A stretch of 64,000 nucleotides of DNA, taken from NCBI GenBank assembly GCA_030426955.1, contig JAUHXS010000009.1, positions 1-64,000 of the forward strand, read 5' to 3'. This DNA comes from Bacteroidia bacterium (lineage in GTDB: Bacteria; Bacteroidota; Bacteroidia; Chitinophagales; JAUHXS01). How positions within the stretch are numbered: the first letter of the stretch is position 1; the number at the start of each line of letters is the position of its first letter. Made by a program: the position numbers and the translations under genes. Below, piece by piece: positions 28,164 to 36,235 of the stretch. The notes below the pieces were generated by a model that searched no databases, was not told the DNA's origin, and saw nothing but the letters and a program-made list of their open reading frames with translations.

Positions 28164-29024
28164 ATGAAAGGTATTATTCTTGCAGGTGGTGCTGGAACAA
28201 GGCTTCATCCTATTACTTTTGCTTTGAGCAAGCAGATAATGCCTATCTATGACAAGCCCATGATTTATTACCCACTCTCGGTTTTAATGAATGCTGGCAT
28301 TAATGAAATCCTAATCATTTCAACACCTCATGATCTACCTAATTTTGAAAGATTACTTGGTGACGGAAAACAATATGGTTGTTCTTTCAGTTATGCTGTG
28401 CAGGAAGTGCCGAATGGTCTTGCCCAAGCTTTCGTAATTGGAGAGGAATTTATAGGTAATGACAAAGTTGCCCTAATTCTTGGTGATAATATCTTTTATG
28501 GAACTGGTTTAGAGGAGTTATTGGTTGCTAATAATGATCCTAACGGAGGTGTTGTTTTTGCTTACCATGTATCAGATCCTGAGAGGTATGGCGTTGTGGA
28601 GTTTGACAAGAATCTAAAAGCTGTATCGCTCGAAGAAAAACCTGCTCAACCTAAATCTAATTTTGCCGTTCCAGGACTTTATTTTTATGATAATAGTGTT
28701 GTTGAAATCGCTAAAAGCTTAAAACCAAGTGCTAGAGGAGAATATGAGATTACAGACGTAAACAAAGAATACTTGAAACGAGAAAAGCTTAAGGTTGGTA
28801 TTTTAGATAGAGGGACCGCTTGGCTAGACACAGGTACTTTCGACTCATTAATGCAAGCATCACAGTTTGTGCAGGTAATCGAAAAAAGACAAGGACTTAA
28901 AATAGGCTGTATTGAAGAAGTAGCCTTTAGGAAAGGGTTTATAGACAAAACACAACTATCAAAGCTTGCAGAGCCATTGTTAAAAAGTGGTTATGGAGAA
29001 TACCTGATGAATATAATTAAATAA
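28164..29024 (+). CDS. rfbA: Glucose-1-phosphate thymidylyltransferase
   Basis: 286 aa, the usual length. It makes dTDP-glucose from dTTP and glucose-1-phosphate, the entry to dTDP-sugar (for example rhamnose) synthesis. The nucleotidyltransferase signature [11 protein letters not shown] opens the protein; [32 protein letters not shown] and LGDNIFYG follow, and the C-terminal part has [15 protein letters not shown]. It overlaps galE by 1 nt (its stop shares a base with the next ATG), so the two are translationally coupled. rfbB, rfbC and rfbD are not in the window. Confidence 0.96.
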   Translation: MKGIILAGGAGTRLHPITFALSKQIMPIYDKPMIYYPLSVLMNAGINEILIISTPHDLPNFERLLGDGKQYGCSFSYAVQEVPNGLAQAFVIGEEFIGNDKVALILGDNIFYGTGLEELLVANNDPNGGVVFAYHVSDPERYGVVEFDKNLKAVSLEEKPAQPKSNFAVPGLYFYDNSVVEIAKSLKPSARGEYEITDVNKEYLKREKLKVGILDRGTAWLDTGTFDSLMQASQFVQVIEKRQGLKIGCIEEVAFRKGFIDKTQLSKLAEPLLKSGYGEYLMNIIK

Positions 29025-30052
29025 TGGGTAAGGTAGTTGTAACTGGTGGTACAGGTTATATTGGTTCTCATACAATAGTTGATCTTTTAGAACATGATTT
29101 CGAGGTTGTATCAATAGATAATTGTAGTCGGTCTGAACCCCAAATTATCGATCGAATAGAAGAGATTACTGGACAAAAAATCATCAATCACCAAATTGAT
29201 TTATGCGACCTGGCTGCAACCAAGAAAGTTTTTGATTCTTTAGATAATGTAATAGGTGTTATTCACTTTGCTGCATTCAAAACAGTACCTGAATCTGTAG
29301 AAAAGCCGTTGTTATATTTTCACAACAACTTAGTTTCATTGATCAATGTCCTAAAATGTATTGAGCAAAATGATATCCCAAACTTTGTTTTTTCATCTTC
29401 TTGTTCCGTTTATGGAAATGTAGAGCAACTTCCTGTAACAGAAAAAACACCTTTTGGGAAAGCGGAATGTCCATATGCACGCACAAAGCAAATGGGTGAA
29501 GAAATGATAAGAGATTTTGCCGTGGCAAACCCTCATTCCACTAACATCTTATTAAGATATTTCAATCCTGTTGGAGCACATGATTCAGCCCTGATTGGAG
29601 AACTTCAAAGAGCAAATCCCAATAACTTAGTTCCAGTTATTACCCAAACCGCTGCAGGCATCATTGAGCAGATGAAAGTCTTTGGAAAAGACTATGACAC
29701 TCGAGACGGTACATGTATTCGTGACTATATACACGTCATGGATATAGCCAACGCTCATACCAAAGCACTTCAATATTCTATTGATGGTAAAAACAAAACG
29801 AACTGTGAGGTGTTTAATTTAGGAACAGGTAAAGGGGTAACGGTATTAGAAGCTATCAATTCTTTTGAAAAGGTATCCAGAGAAAAGTTAAACTACATCA
29901 TGACAGATCGAAGACCAGGCGACATTGAAGCTATATATGCTAACAATGATTATGCAAAGCAAGAACTGGGTTGGTCTCCAGATCGAGACATCAATATAAT
30001 GATGGACACCGCTTGGCGTTGGGAACTCGGACTAAAAGAAAGACCTATCTAA
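29024..30052 (+). CDS. galE: UDP-glucose 4-epimerase
   Basis: 342 aa, an extended short-chain dehydrogenase/reductase that interconverts UDP-glucose and UDP-galactose. NAD-binding GGTGYIGSHT at the start, VIHFAAFKTVPESV, the catalytic FSSSCSVYG (Ser) and YARTKQ (Tyr-x3-Lys), RYFNPVGAH, and RDGTCIRDYIHVMDIANAH near the C-terminus are all typical of GalE rather than of RfbB. Coupled to rfbA, it supplies nucleotide sugars for surface polysaccharide. Confidence 0.94.
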   Translation: MGKVVVTGGTGYIGSHTIVDLLEHDFEVVSIDNCSRSEPQIIDRIEEITGQKIINHQIDLCDLAATKKVFDSLDNVIGVIHFAAFKTVPESVEKPLLYFHNNLVSLINVLKCIEQNDIPNFVFSSSCSVYGNVEQLPVTEKTPFGKAECPYARTKQMGEEMIRDFAVANPHSTNILLRYFNPVGAHDSALIGELQRANPNNLVPVITQTAAGIIEQMKVFGKDYDTRDGTCIRDYIHVMDIANAHTKALQYSIDGKNKTNCEVFNLGTGKGVTVLEAINSFEKVSREKLNYIMTDRRPGDIEAIYANNDYAKQELGWSPDRDINIMMDTAWRWELGLKERPI

Positions 30053-30106
30053 ATCAAGCTTAAATCGTGCTTCAGTAGGCTCGTTTTAGATATTAATTAT
30101 ATTCTT

Positions 30107-30114
30107 TATTTTTG
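30107..30114 (+). promoter_or_regulatory. Candidate -7 box for the kynurenine genes
   Basis: TATTTTTG matches TAnnTTTG. The expected -33 position has only TTTT, so this is a weaker candidate than the other promoters listed. It lies 26 nt before the ATG of the dioxygenase gene. Confidence 0.4.
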
Positions 30115-30139
30115 ATATTATACCAAATTGGAACAAACT

Positions 30140-30667
30140 ATGGCTATCAAAGAACCTTTTAATCTCTCCAAATGGATTGAAGAGAATAGAGATATTTTAA
30201 AACCTCCGGTAGGTAATAAGAATTTATACGTTGAATCGGGAGATTATATCGTCATGATTGTGGGAGGACCTAATGCAAGAAAAGATTACCACTATAATGA
30301 TACGGAAGAATTATTTTATCAACTAGAAGGTGATATAGAGGTTGGAACACAACAAGATGGCAAAGCTGTAGACGTTAAAATTAAAGCTGGGGAAATGTTT
30401 TTACTCCCTGGCAAAATACCACATTCACCAAGAAGACCAGCTAACTCAGTAGGATTGGTTATTGAGAAAAAAAGAGAACCTCACCACAAAGACGGATTAC
30501 AATGGTATTGCGAAAATTGCAATAACAAATTACATGATACGTATTTTGACCTTACCAACATTGAAAAAGATTTTCTTCCAAGATTCAAAGAGTTTTATAG
30601 CTCAGAGGAATTAAGAACCTGTACAAAGTGTGGAACGGAGATGGAGGTAGATAAAAGATTTATTTAA
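30140..30667 (+). CDS. nbaC: 3-hydroxyanthranilate 3,4-dioxygenase
   Basis: 175 aa from the ATG at 30140 (a TTG 12 nt upstream is less likely). It opens the ring of 3-hydroxyanthranilate to form the precursor of quinolinate (NAD synthesis) or of the 2-aminomuconate route. The cupin iron ligands are visible as YHYNDTEELFYQLEGD (His, Glu) and LPGKIPHSPRRP (His). A C-terminal rubredoxin-like pair of Cys motifs (CENC at about 130, CTKCG near the end) is found in bacterial enzymes. It is part of a kynurenine cluster with the cyclase and kynureninase genes downstream. Confidence 0.95.
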   Translation: MAIKEPFNLSKWIEENRDILKPPVGNKNLYVESGDYIVMIVGGPNARKDYHYNDTEELFYQLEGDIEVGTQQDGKAVDVKIKAGEMFLLPGKIPHSPRRPANSVGLVIEKKREPHHKDGLQWYCENCNNKLHDTYFDLTNIEKDFLPRFKEFYSSEELRTCTKCGTEMEVDKRFI

Positions 30668-30672
30668 AATTC

Positions 30673-30720
30673 AGATTGACGAATTACGATTCATGAATAA
30701 ACTTTGTCATTCGCCAATCT
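30673..30720. repeat. Imperfect palindrome between kynurenine genes
   Basis: The arms at 30673-30687 and 30706-30720 pair at 13 of 15 positions around an 18-nt loop. The ATTCG/CGAATT flavour is like the other intergenic palindromes in this window. Confidence 0.5.
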
Positions 30721-30742
30721 CCACTTGTAAGTCGTGACAAAA

Positions 30743-31561
30743 ATGATTTCCTACTACAAGTCTGCTGAACGGGATTTAAAATTTTCATTAGAAACATATC
30801 ATGACATCTCAATTCCAATGTACTTTAATGGTCCTCAACCAAATTTATACGATTCAGAAATAGCTACAGCAAAAGCTTATGAAGGAGATGGGTTTGTTGG
30901 TGATACACGAAGAGGTGGTGGTTGCAACTTTGACAATTACAAGATATGCACCCATCTAAATGGAACACATACAGAGTGTTTAGGACATATCACAGATGAA
31001 AGATTTTATATCAATCAAATTCTTAAAAATAAATTCACTCCCTCTGCTTTAATAACCATTGATCCTATTAATGCCACAGATACAGATGAAAAGTATGATC
31101 CAGCTTTAAACAAGGAAGATCAAGTTATTACAAAAAGGTTATTGCAACAAAAGTTAAATACCATTGAGCAAACATTATTCAAAGGATTAATTATCAGAAC
31201 CTTGCTTAATGATAAATCCAAACTCACCAGACAATACATGAGCAACCCTGCTCCTTTTTTCACAAACGATGCCATGCAATATTTAAAAGAAATAGATATT
31301 CAACATTTAGTGCTTGACTTACCATCAATTGATAGAATGTTTGACGAAGGAAAACTAAGTAATCACCATATCTTTTGGGATATCCCTCAAGGTAGCCATG
31401 CTGTTGATGAAAATAACATCTCTTATAAAACGATCACAGAGATGGCATACATTGATGGTGCAATAACAGACGGCAAATACCTTCTTCAGATCCATATACC
31501 CAATTTTTCTGCTGATGCAGCTCCTAGCAGACCATTTATTTACCCACTTCTAGAACAGTAG
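30743..31561 (+). CDS. Cyclase-family metal-dependent hydrolase, probable kynurenine formamidase
   Basis: 272 aa from ATG at 30743 (a GTG lies 9 nt upstream). It has the cyclase-family motif THLNGTHTECLGH, in which His and Glu/Asp residues bind the metal in KynB-type formamidases (usually H-x-G-T-H-x-D), here with Glu in place of Asp. The sequence LPSIDRMFDEGKLSNHHIF is also family-like. Placement between 3-hydroxyanthranilate dioxygenase and kynureninase supports hydrolysis of N-formylkynurenine. At 272 aa it is longer than standard KynB (about 210 aa), so a related hydrolase function is possible. Confidence 0.75.
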   Translation: MISYYKSAERDLKFSLETYHDISIPMYFNGPQPNLYDSEIATAKAYEGDGFVGDTRRGGGCNFDNYKICTHLNGTHTECLGHITDERFYINQILKNKFTPSALITIDPINATDTDEKYDPALNKEDQVITKRLLQQKLNTIEQTLFKGLIIRTLLNDKSKLTRQYMSNPAPFFTNDAMQYLKEIDIQHLVLDLPSIDRMFDEGKLSNHHIFWDIPQGSHAVDENNISYKTITEMAYIDGAITDGKYLLQIHIPNFSADAAPSRPFIYPLLEQ

Positions 31562-31615
31562 CTCATTGTTCACTATTCTTTTTGTAATTTTACGTCTCTT
31601 AAACTTTAGAAAATC

Positions 31616-32902
31616 ATGGAGACAATTGCTGAAACTACTTTTGAGAACACTCTGGAATTTGCCAAATCACTAGACAAAAGTGACGAACTCAGAAACTATC
31701 GCAATGAGTTCTATATACCTAAAAATAAAGATGGACAAGATTCCATTTACCTATGCGGAAACTCCCTTGGACTACAGCCAAAAGGTGTTGACAGTATTAT
31801 GCATCAAGAGTTAGCAGACTGGAAAGAGCTTGGAGTAGAAGGTCATGTGCACGCTAAAAATCCATGGGTATCTTATGAAGAATTGTTAACCGAAGGTTTG
31901 GCAAATGTTGTTGGTGCGAAGCCATCAGAAGTTGTTGCCATGAATACGCTTAGCGTAAACTTACACTTAATGATGGCCTCTTTTTACAGACCTACAAAAG
32001 AGCGATTTAAAATAGTAATTGAAGAAAGTGCCTTCCCTTCAGATCAATATGCCGTTGAGTCACAAATAAAATTTCATGGTTTTGATCCAAAAGATGGTTT
32101 AGTAATTTTAAAACCCAGAGAGGGAAATAACTATATTCTCCAAGCAGATATTGACCAATTTATTGAGGACGAGGGAAACTCTGTTGCCTTATTTATGCTA
32201 TCAGGTGTCAACTATTATACCGGACAAGTGTTTAATATGAAGCACATAGCAGAACTCGCTCAAAAGAAGGGATGCAAGGTAGGTTTTGACTTAGCTCATG
32301 GTGTTGGTAACTTAAATCTAAAGTTACACGATTGGAATATTGATTTTGCAGTATGGTGTAGCTATAAATATCTAAATTCAGGACCAGGTGCTGTGGCAGG
32401 ATGTTTTGTTCATGAACGCCATGGAAATGATCCAGATTTGCCAAGGTTTGCTGGATGGTGGGGACATAATAAGGAAAGACGCTTTCTAATGGAACCTGAA
32501 TTTGAACCTATATTGGGAGCTGAAGGCTGGCAATTGAGCAATGTACCTATTTTTTCTTCCGCCCCACTAGTGGAGTCACTCAAACTTTTTGAGGAAGTTG
32601 GTATGGAAAAACTCAATCAAAAATCATCAAAACTAACAGGCTATCTAGACTTTTTAATTAATGAAATCCCGACTGATCGAATAGAGATCATTACTCCGAA
32701 AGATCCATCGGAAAGAGGCTGTCAGCTTTCTATCAGAGTAAAAAATGCAGACAAAAGCCTTTATGAATATATTTCTAATCAAGGAGTCATTTGCGATTGG
32801 CGTGAGCCCGACGTAATACGTGTAGCTCCTGTGCCTTTTTATAACTCTTTTGAAGATGTATTTAGATTTGTTGATCTCCTAAAGCGAGGAATTAATCAAT
32901 AA
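31616..32902 (+). CDS. kynU: Kynureninase
   Basis: 428 aa, PLP enzyme that cleaves kynurenine or 3-hydroxykynurenine to anthranilate or 3-hydroxyanthranilate plus alanine. Visible: FYIPKNKDGQDSIYLCGNSLG, NPWVSYEELL, VGFDLAHGVGN (cofactor-binding Asp), the PLP Lys in CSYKYLNSGPGAVAG, and WWGHNKERRFLMEPEF. It forms the third member of the kynurenine cluster. Tryptophan 2,3-dioxygenase and kynurenine 3-monooxygenase are not in the window, so they must be elsewhere. Confidence 0.97.
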   Translation: METIAETTFENTLEFAKSLDKSDELRNYRNEFYIPKNKDGQDSIYLCGNSLGLQPKGVDSIMHQELADWKELGVEGHVHAKNPWVSYEELLTEGLANVVGAKPSEVVAMNTLSVNLHLMMASFYRPTKERFKIVIEESAFPSDQYAVESQIKFHGFDPKDGLVILKPREGNNYILQADIDQFIEDEGNSVALFMLSGVNYYTGQVFNMKHIAELAQKKGCKVGFDLAHGVGNLNLKLHDWNIDFAVWCSYKYLNSGPGAVAGCFVHERHGNDPDLPRFAGWWGHNKERRFLMEPEFEPILGAEGWQLSNVPIFSSAPLVESLKLFEEVGMEKLNQKSSKLTGYLDFLINEIPTDRIEIITPKDPSERGCQLSIRVKNADKSLYEYISNQGVICDWREPDVIRVAPVPFYNSFEDVFRFVDLLKRGINQ

Positions 32903-32932
32903 GTACCGTCTGCCCTAGCACATAAAGCAATC

Positions 32933-34582
32933 ATGAGAAGAGCCTTACCTATTTTATTGTTCTTAGTCTTCTCGTTACAAATTATTGCCGAAAAGCTAGA
33001 CAAAGCCTATAAATACCTCGATAAAGGGAACACAGAAAAAAGTATCGAAACATTTAAGGATGTTCTGTCTCAAAATCCTAATGATCAAAACGCATTATTT
33101 GGTTTAGCAAAAATCTATTTAAACGAGAGTTCCAAGCAATACAATTTTGATCTGACATTAGACTATTTCAAGCAAGTTAATGAACGAAGCAATTCTTTTT
33201 ACTCCAATAAAGACTACACTTCTCTGGGTAGAAGAATCGACAAAACTCTGTTTAAAAGTGCAAAAACAACAAATACAATTAAAGCATACGAGAGCTTTCT
33301 TGATAAGTGCGTTGGCTCATCATTAGTTGCCGAAGCTATTGAAAGCATGCATACCTTAGCATTTGGTGCAGCAAAAAAGCAAAATTCGATTGAAAGCTAT
33401 ACCTATTTTATTGAACAGTATCCCGACTCAAAATATAAAAACATTGCTATTGAGAAAAGAGATAAGCTCGCCTTTGAGCTAGCTGTAAAACAAAACACTG
33501 TCGATGCTGTTAATGACTTTGTGCTGAAATACCCTGATGCAGAGCAATTAGAACAAGCAACTACACTAAGAAATGAAATGGCCTATTCTAAGCTACTAGA
33601 AAATGAAACAGAATTACTGGAGAGCAAAACAGCGTTACAAGAAGCCGAAATAGAAAAAAACAAAGCCTTAATCAAGCAACAAGTTTACCAAAGAAATAGT
33701 TTTATTATTGGCTTCATACTGGTTTCTTTACTTGGAATTATTGCTGTAATAGGATTTCTAAATACGAAGAAAAAGAAAGAGCATATAGAAAAACAAAAAC
33801 TACTTATTCAAAGAAAGAATAAAAAAATATTGGATAGCATAAAATATGCAAGGTATATCCAAGATGCCATTTTGCCTTCAGGCAAGCTTGTTAAAGAATA
33901 TATCAATGAATCATTTATTTTGTACAAACCCAAAGATATCGTTAGTGGCGACTTTTATTGGGTTGAAAGTATTCATAATTTGGTAATCTTTTGCGTAGCA
34001 GACTGCACAGGTCATGGCGTACCTGGTGCTATAATGAGTATGATAGGACATAATGGACTCAACAAAGCAGTAAGAGAAAAGGGCTTAACAAAACCTTCAG
34101 ATATCTTAGACGATTTAAATAAGACTGTTAATGAGACATTGGTGAAAAGCCACAATAAAAAGCAAGTTAGCGATGGTATGGATATTGCCTTATGCGTTTT
34201 AGACACCACAAAAAACGAATTGCAATTTGCAGGGGCTCATAACCCATTATACCTTTTTAGAGATGGAAGCCTAAATATAATCAAAGCCAATAAACATCCT
34301 ATTGGAAGATTTTTAGATGGCAACCTGAGGGCCTTCAACAATAACGTATTTGAACTGAATAAAGGGGATACTATATATGTATTTTCCGATGGCTATATAG
34401 ACCAGTTTGGAGGAAAGGATCGTAAAAAATTCAAGTCTAAAAATTTCAAAAACTTATTGCTGTCAATTCAAGACCTTTCAATGAGCAAACAGAAAGAAAC
34501 ACTTGATAAGACATTGGAGGAATGGAGATCAGGCAACGAACAGACTGACGACATCTGCTTAATTGGCGTGCGCATTACTTAG
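32933..34582 (+). CDS. TPR-sensor SpoIIE-type PP2C phosphatase
   Basis: 549 aa. A signal-like segment (about 4-20), TPR-like helical repeats (about 22-210; KAYKYLDKGNTEKSIETF), a coiled coil (about 215-250), one membrane helix (about 255-275), a second charged helix, the linker SIKYARYIQDAILPS, then the PP2C domain with IVSGDFYW, ADCTGHGVPGAIMSMIG, DGMDIALCVLD and FSDGYIDQFGGKD. The TPR part is probably periplasmic and the phosphatase cytoplasmic. It shares its catalytic half and linker with the genes at 15316 and 41641. Its stop overlaps the convergent barrel gene by 4 nt. Confidence 0.92.
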   Translation: MRRALPILLFLVFSLQIIAEKLDKAYKYLDKGNTEKSIETFKDVLSQNPNDQNALFGLAKIYLNESSKQYNFDLTLDYFKQVNERSNSFYSNKDYTSLGRRIDKTLFKSAKTTNTIKAYESFLDKCVGSSLVAEAIESMHTLAFGAAKKQNSIESYTYFIEQYPDSKYKNIAIEKRDKLAFELAVKQNTVDAVNDFVLKYPDAEQLEQATTLRNEMAYSKLLENETELLESKTALQEAEIEKNKALIKQQVYQRNSFIIGFILVSLLGIIAVIGFLNTKKKKEHIEKQKLLIQRKNKKILDSIKYARYIQDAILPSGKLVKEYINESFILYKPKDIVSGDFYWVESIHNLVIFCVADCTGHGVPGAIMSMIGHNGLNKAVREKGLTKPSDILDDLNKTVNETLVKSHNKKQVSDGMDIALCVLDTTKNELQFAGAHNPLYLFRDGSLNIIKANKHPIGRFLDGNLRAFNNNVFELNKGDTIYVFSDGYIDQFGGKDRKKFKSKNFKNLLLSIQDLSMSKQKETLDKTLEEWRSGNEQTDDICLIGVRIT

Positions 34583-35313
34583 AACTTATAGCTAATTGCT
34601 AACATATAGCCAGCGCTAATAAATCTAAAAGGTTTATAAGGCTTTGCACCACTTCCATCTTCAGGGATATAGCCTTGTCCAACGTTATTTGCATTTATAT
34701 CAAGCAAGCTCATGGTTAACCTAATGCCATGTGTAACAGCCCAATGCTCTGTTCCCACTTGATGTCCCCCAACACCGATAACTGCCGCCAAAGTGTACTT
34801 TTCAAATTTATCGCTAATATCTTCACCAACATATCTTTGAGGCAAAGAGTCTGGGGAACTTTGGTTAGCACTCAATAACATTCCACCTTGTAACCCGATT
34901 TCAAAGTATGGCCCACCATAAGTAAAAGTTTTTGTTCGTTGATCTCCTGCTGACCTAACTCTTAGCAATAATGGCACCTCTAAATAAGCAAGGTTGTAGT
35001 TATTCTTCCAAGACATCTTTAGTGTGGAATCTGGTATGTATTGAAAGGTTTGGCTATATGTTTTATAATATGCTCCTGTAGTAAAACCGATATTATAATA
35101 TGGTGCATTATAACCTACACTTACTCCCCCTGCAAAACCAACATTGGGAAAATGCTCGATTAATTCATCAGAATTAAAATTTGCATTGTTAATTCTTGTA
35201 TAATTTCCACCCAATTTCATCCCAACATTAAACCCTCCTTGAGCCTTTGTTAAGGAAAAGCTAAATACAATTAGTATTAAAGAAATGACAATACTTATTC
35301 TGTTAAAAAGCAT
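34579..35313 (-). CDS. Outer-membrane beta-barrel protein (PorT-like family)
   Basis: 244 aa with a signal peptide (1-24, ending TKAQ) followed by alternating strands typical of the PorT/OMP_b-brl_2 barrel: FNVGMKLGGNYTRI, VGFAGGVSVGYNAPYYNIGFTTGAYY, LEVPLLLRV, and a final aromatic residue (MLAISYKF) as the C-terminal strand signal. An outer-membrane location is inferred from this. Function unknown. It is convergent with the TPR-SpoIIE gene. A minus-strand CAAAAGTA (TACTTTTG) lies at 35332-35339, but there is no clear -33 element. Confidence 0.85.
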   Translation of the reverse strand: MLFNRISIVISLILIVFSFSLTKAQGGFNVGMKLGGNYTRINNANFNSDELIEHFPNVGFAGGVSVGYNAPYYNIGFTTGAYYKTYSQTFQYIPDSTLKMSWKNNYNLAYLEVPLLLRVRSAGDQRTKTFTYGGPYFEIGLQGGMLLSANQSSPDSLPQRYVGEDISDKFEKYTLAAVIGVGGHQVGTEHWAVTHGIRLTMSLLDINANNVGQGYIPEDGSGAKPYKPFRFISAGYMLAISYKF

Positions 35314-35437
35314 AGGCTTTTATTATCCTATCAAAAGTAATAAATATTTGTCAATACCTGAAAGCAGAAGTATGAAGATCCTCCTTATCTTTATGTTTAA
35401 AATGGCTATATTTGCGAACATTAATAAAGATTAATTC

Positions 35438-36187
35438 ATGAAGTTGTTAGAAAATAAAGTTGCCCTAATTACTGGTGGTTCAAGAGGAATAGGCGAAGGA
35501 ATTGTAAAAAAGTTTGCATCCCATGGAGCCAATATAGCTTTTACTTATTTATCCTCTGCTGAAAAAGCTAATAAAATTGCTGATGAAGTAGCTTCTGAAT
35601 TTGGCGTCAAAGTCAAAGCGTATCAATCTGATGCAGCATCTTATTCAAGTTCAGAATCTCTAGTTGCTGAAGTTTTAAAAGAGTTTGAAACCATTGATAC
35701 TTTGGTTAATAATGCAGGTATAACTAGAGATAACCTAATATTAAGAATGTCTGAAGAACAGTGGAATGAGGTTATGGTGGCTAACCTCAACTCCGTTTTT
35801 AATCTAACTAAGCACGTTGTAAAGCCAATGATGAAACAAAGAAAAGGTTCAATTATTAATATGACTTCCATCATCGGTATAAGTGGACATGCTGGACAAG
35901 CTAACTATGCTGCCTCTAAAGCTGGCATTATCGGTTTTACAAAGTCACTAGCAGACGAGCTAGGTTCTAGAAATATTAGGTGCAATGCCATTGCTCCAGG
36001 TTTCATCAGAACAGATATGACAGACGCATTGCCAGATGATGTGAAAGAACATTATTTAGCAGACATTCCTATGAATCGTTTTGGCGAGACATCTGAAGTT
36101 GCAGACATCGCATTATTTCTTGCATCCGATATGTCAAGCTATGTTTCTAAACAAGTAATAAGAGTTGACGGAGCGCATAGAGGATAG
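35438..36187 (+). CDS. fabG: 3-oxoacyl-[acyl-carrier-protein] reductase
   Basis: 249 aa short-chain dehydrogenase/reductase of fatty acid synthesis, reducing 3-oxoacyl-ACP with NADPH. Signatures: ITGGSRGIGEGIVKKFA, DTLVNNAGITRDNLI, INMTSIIGI (Ser), YAASKAGIIGFTKS (Tyr-x3-Lys) and APGFIRTDMTD, all matching FabG closely. A -7 candidate TATATTTG is at 35407-35414, without a recognisable -33. It lies 49 nt upstream of the vWA-like protein gene on the same strand. Confidence 0.93.
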   Translation: MKLLENKVALITGGSRGIGEGIVKKFASHGANIAFTYLSSAEKANKIADEVASEFGVKVKAYQSDAASYSSSESLVAEVLKEFETIDTLVNNAGITRDNLILRMSEEQWNEVMVANLNSVFNLTKHVVKPMMKQRKGSIINMTSIIGISGHAGQANYAASKAGIIGFTKSLADELGSRNIRCNAIAPGFIRTDMTDALPDDVKEHYLADIPMNRFGETSEVADIALFLASDMSSYVSKQVIRVDGAHRG

Positions 36188-36235
36188 TTTGCAATAATTT
36201 CGCTTTATCATTCGTTCTAACTCAAAGCGCTTAAT

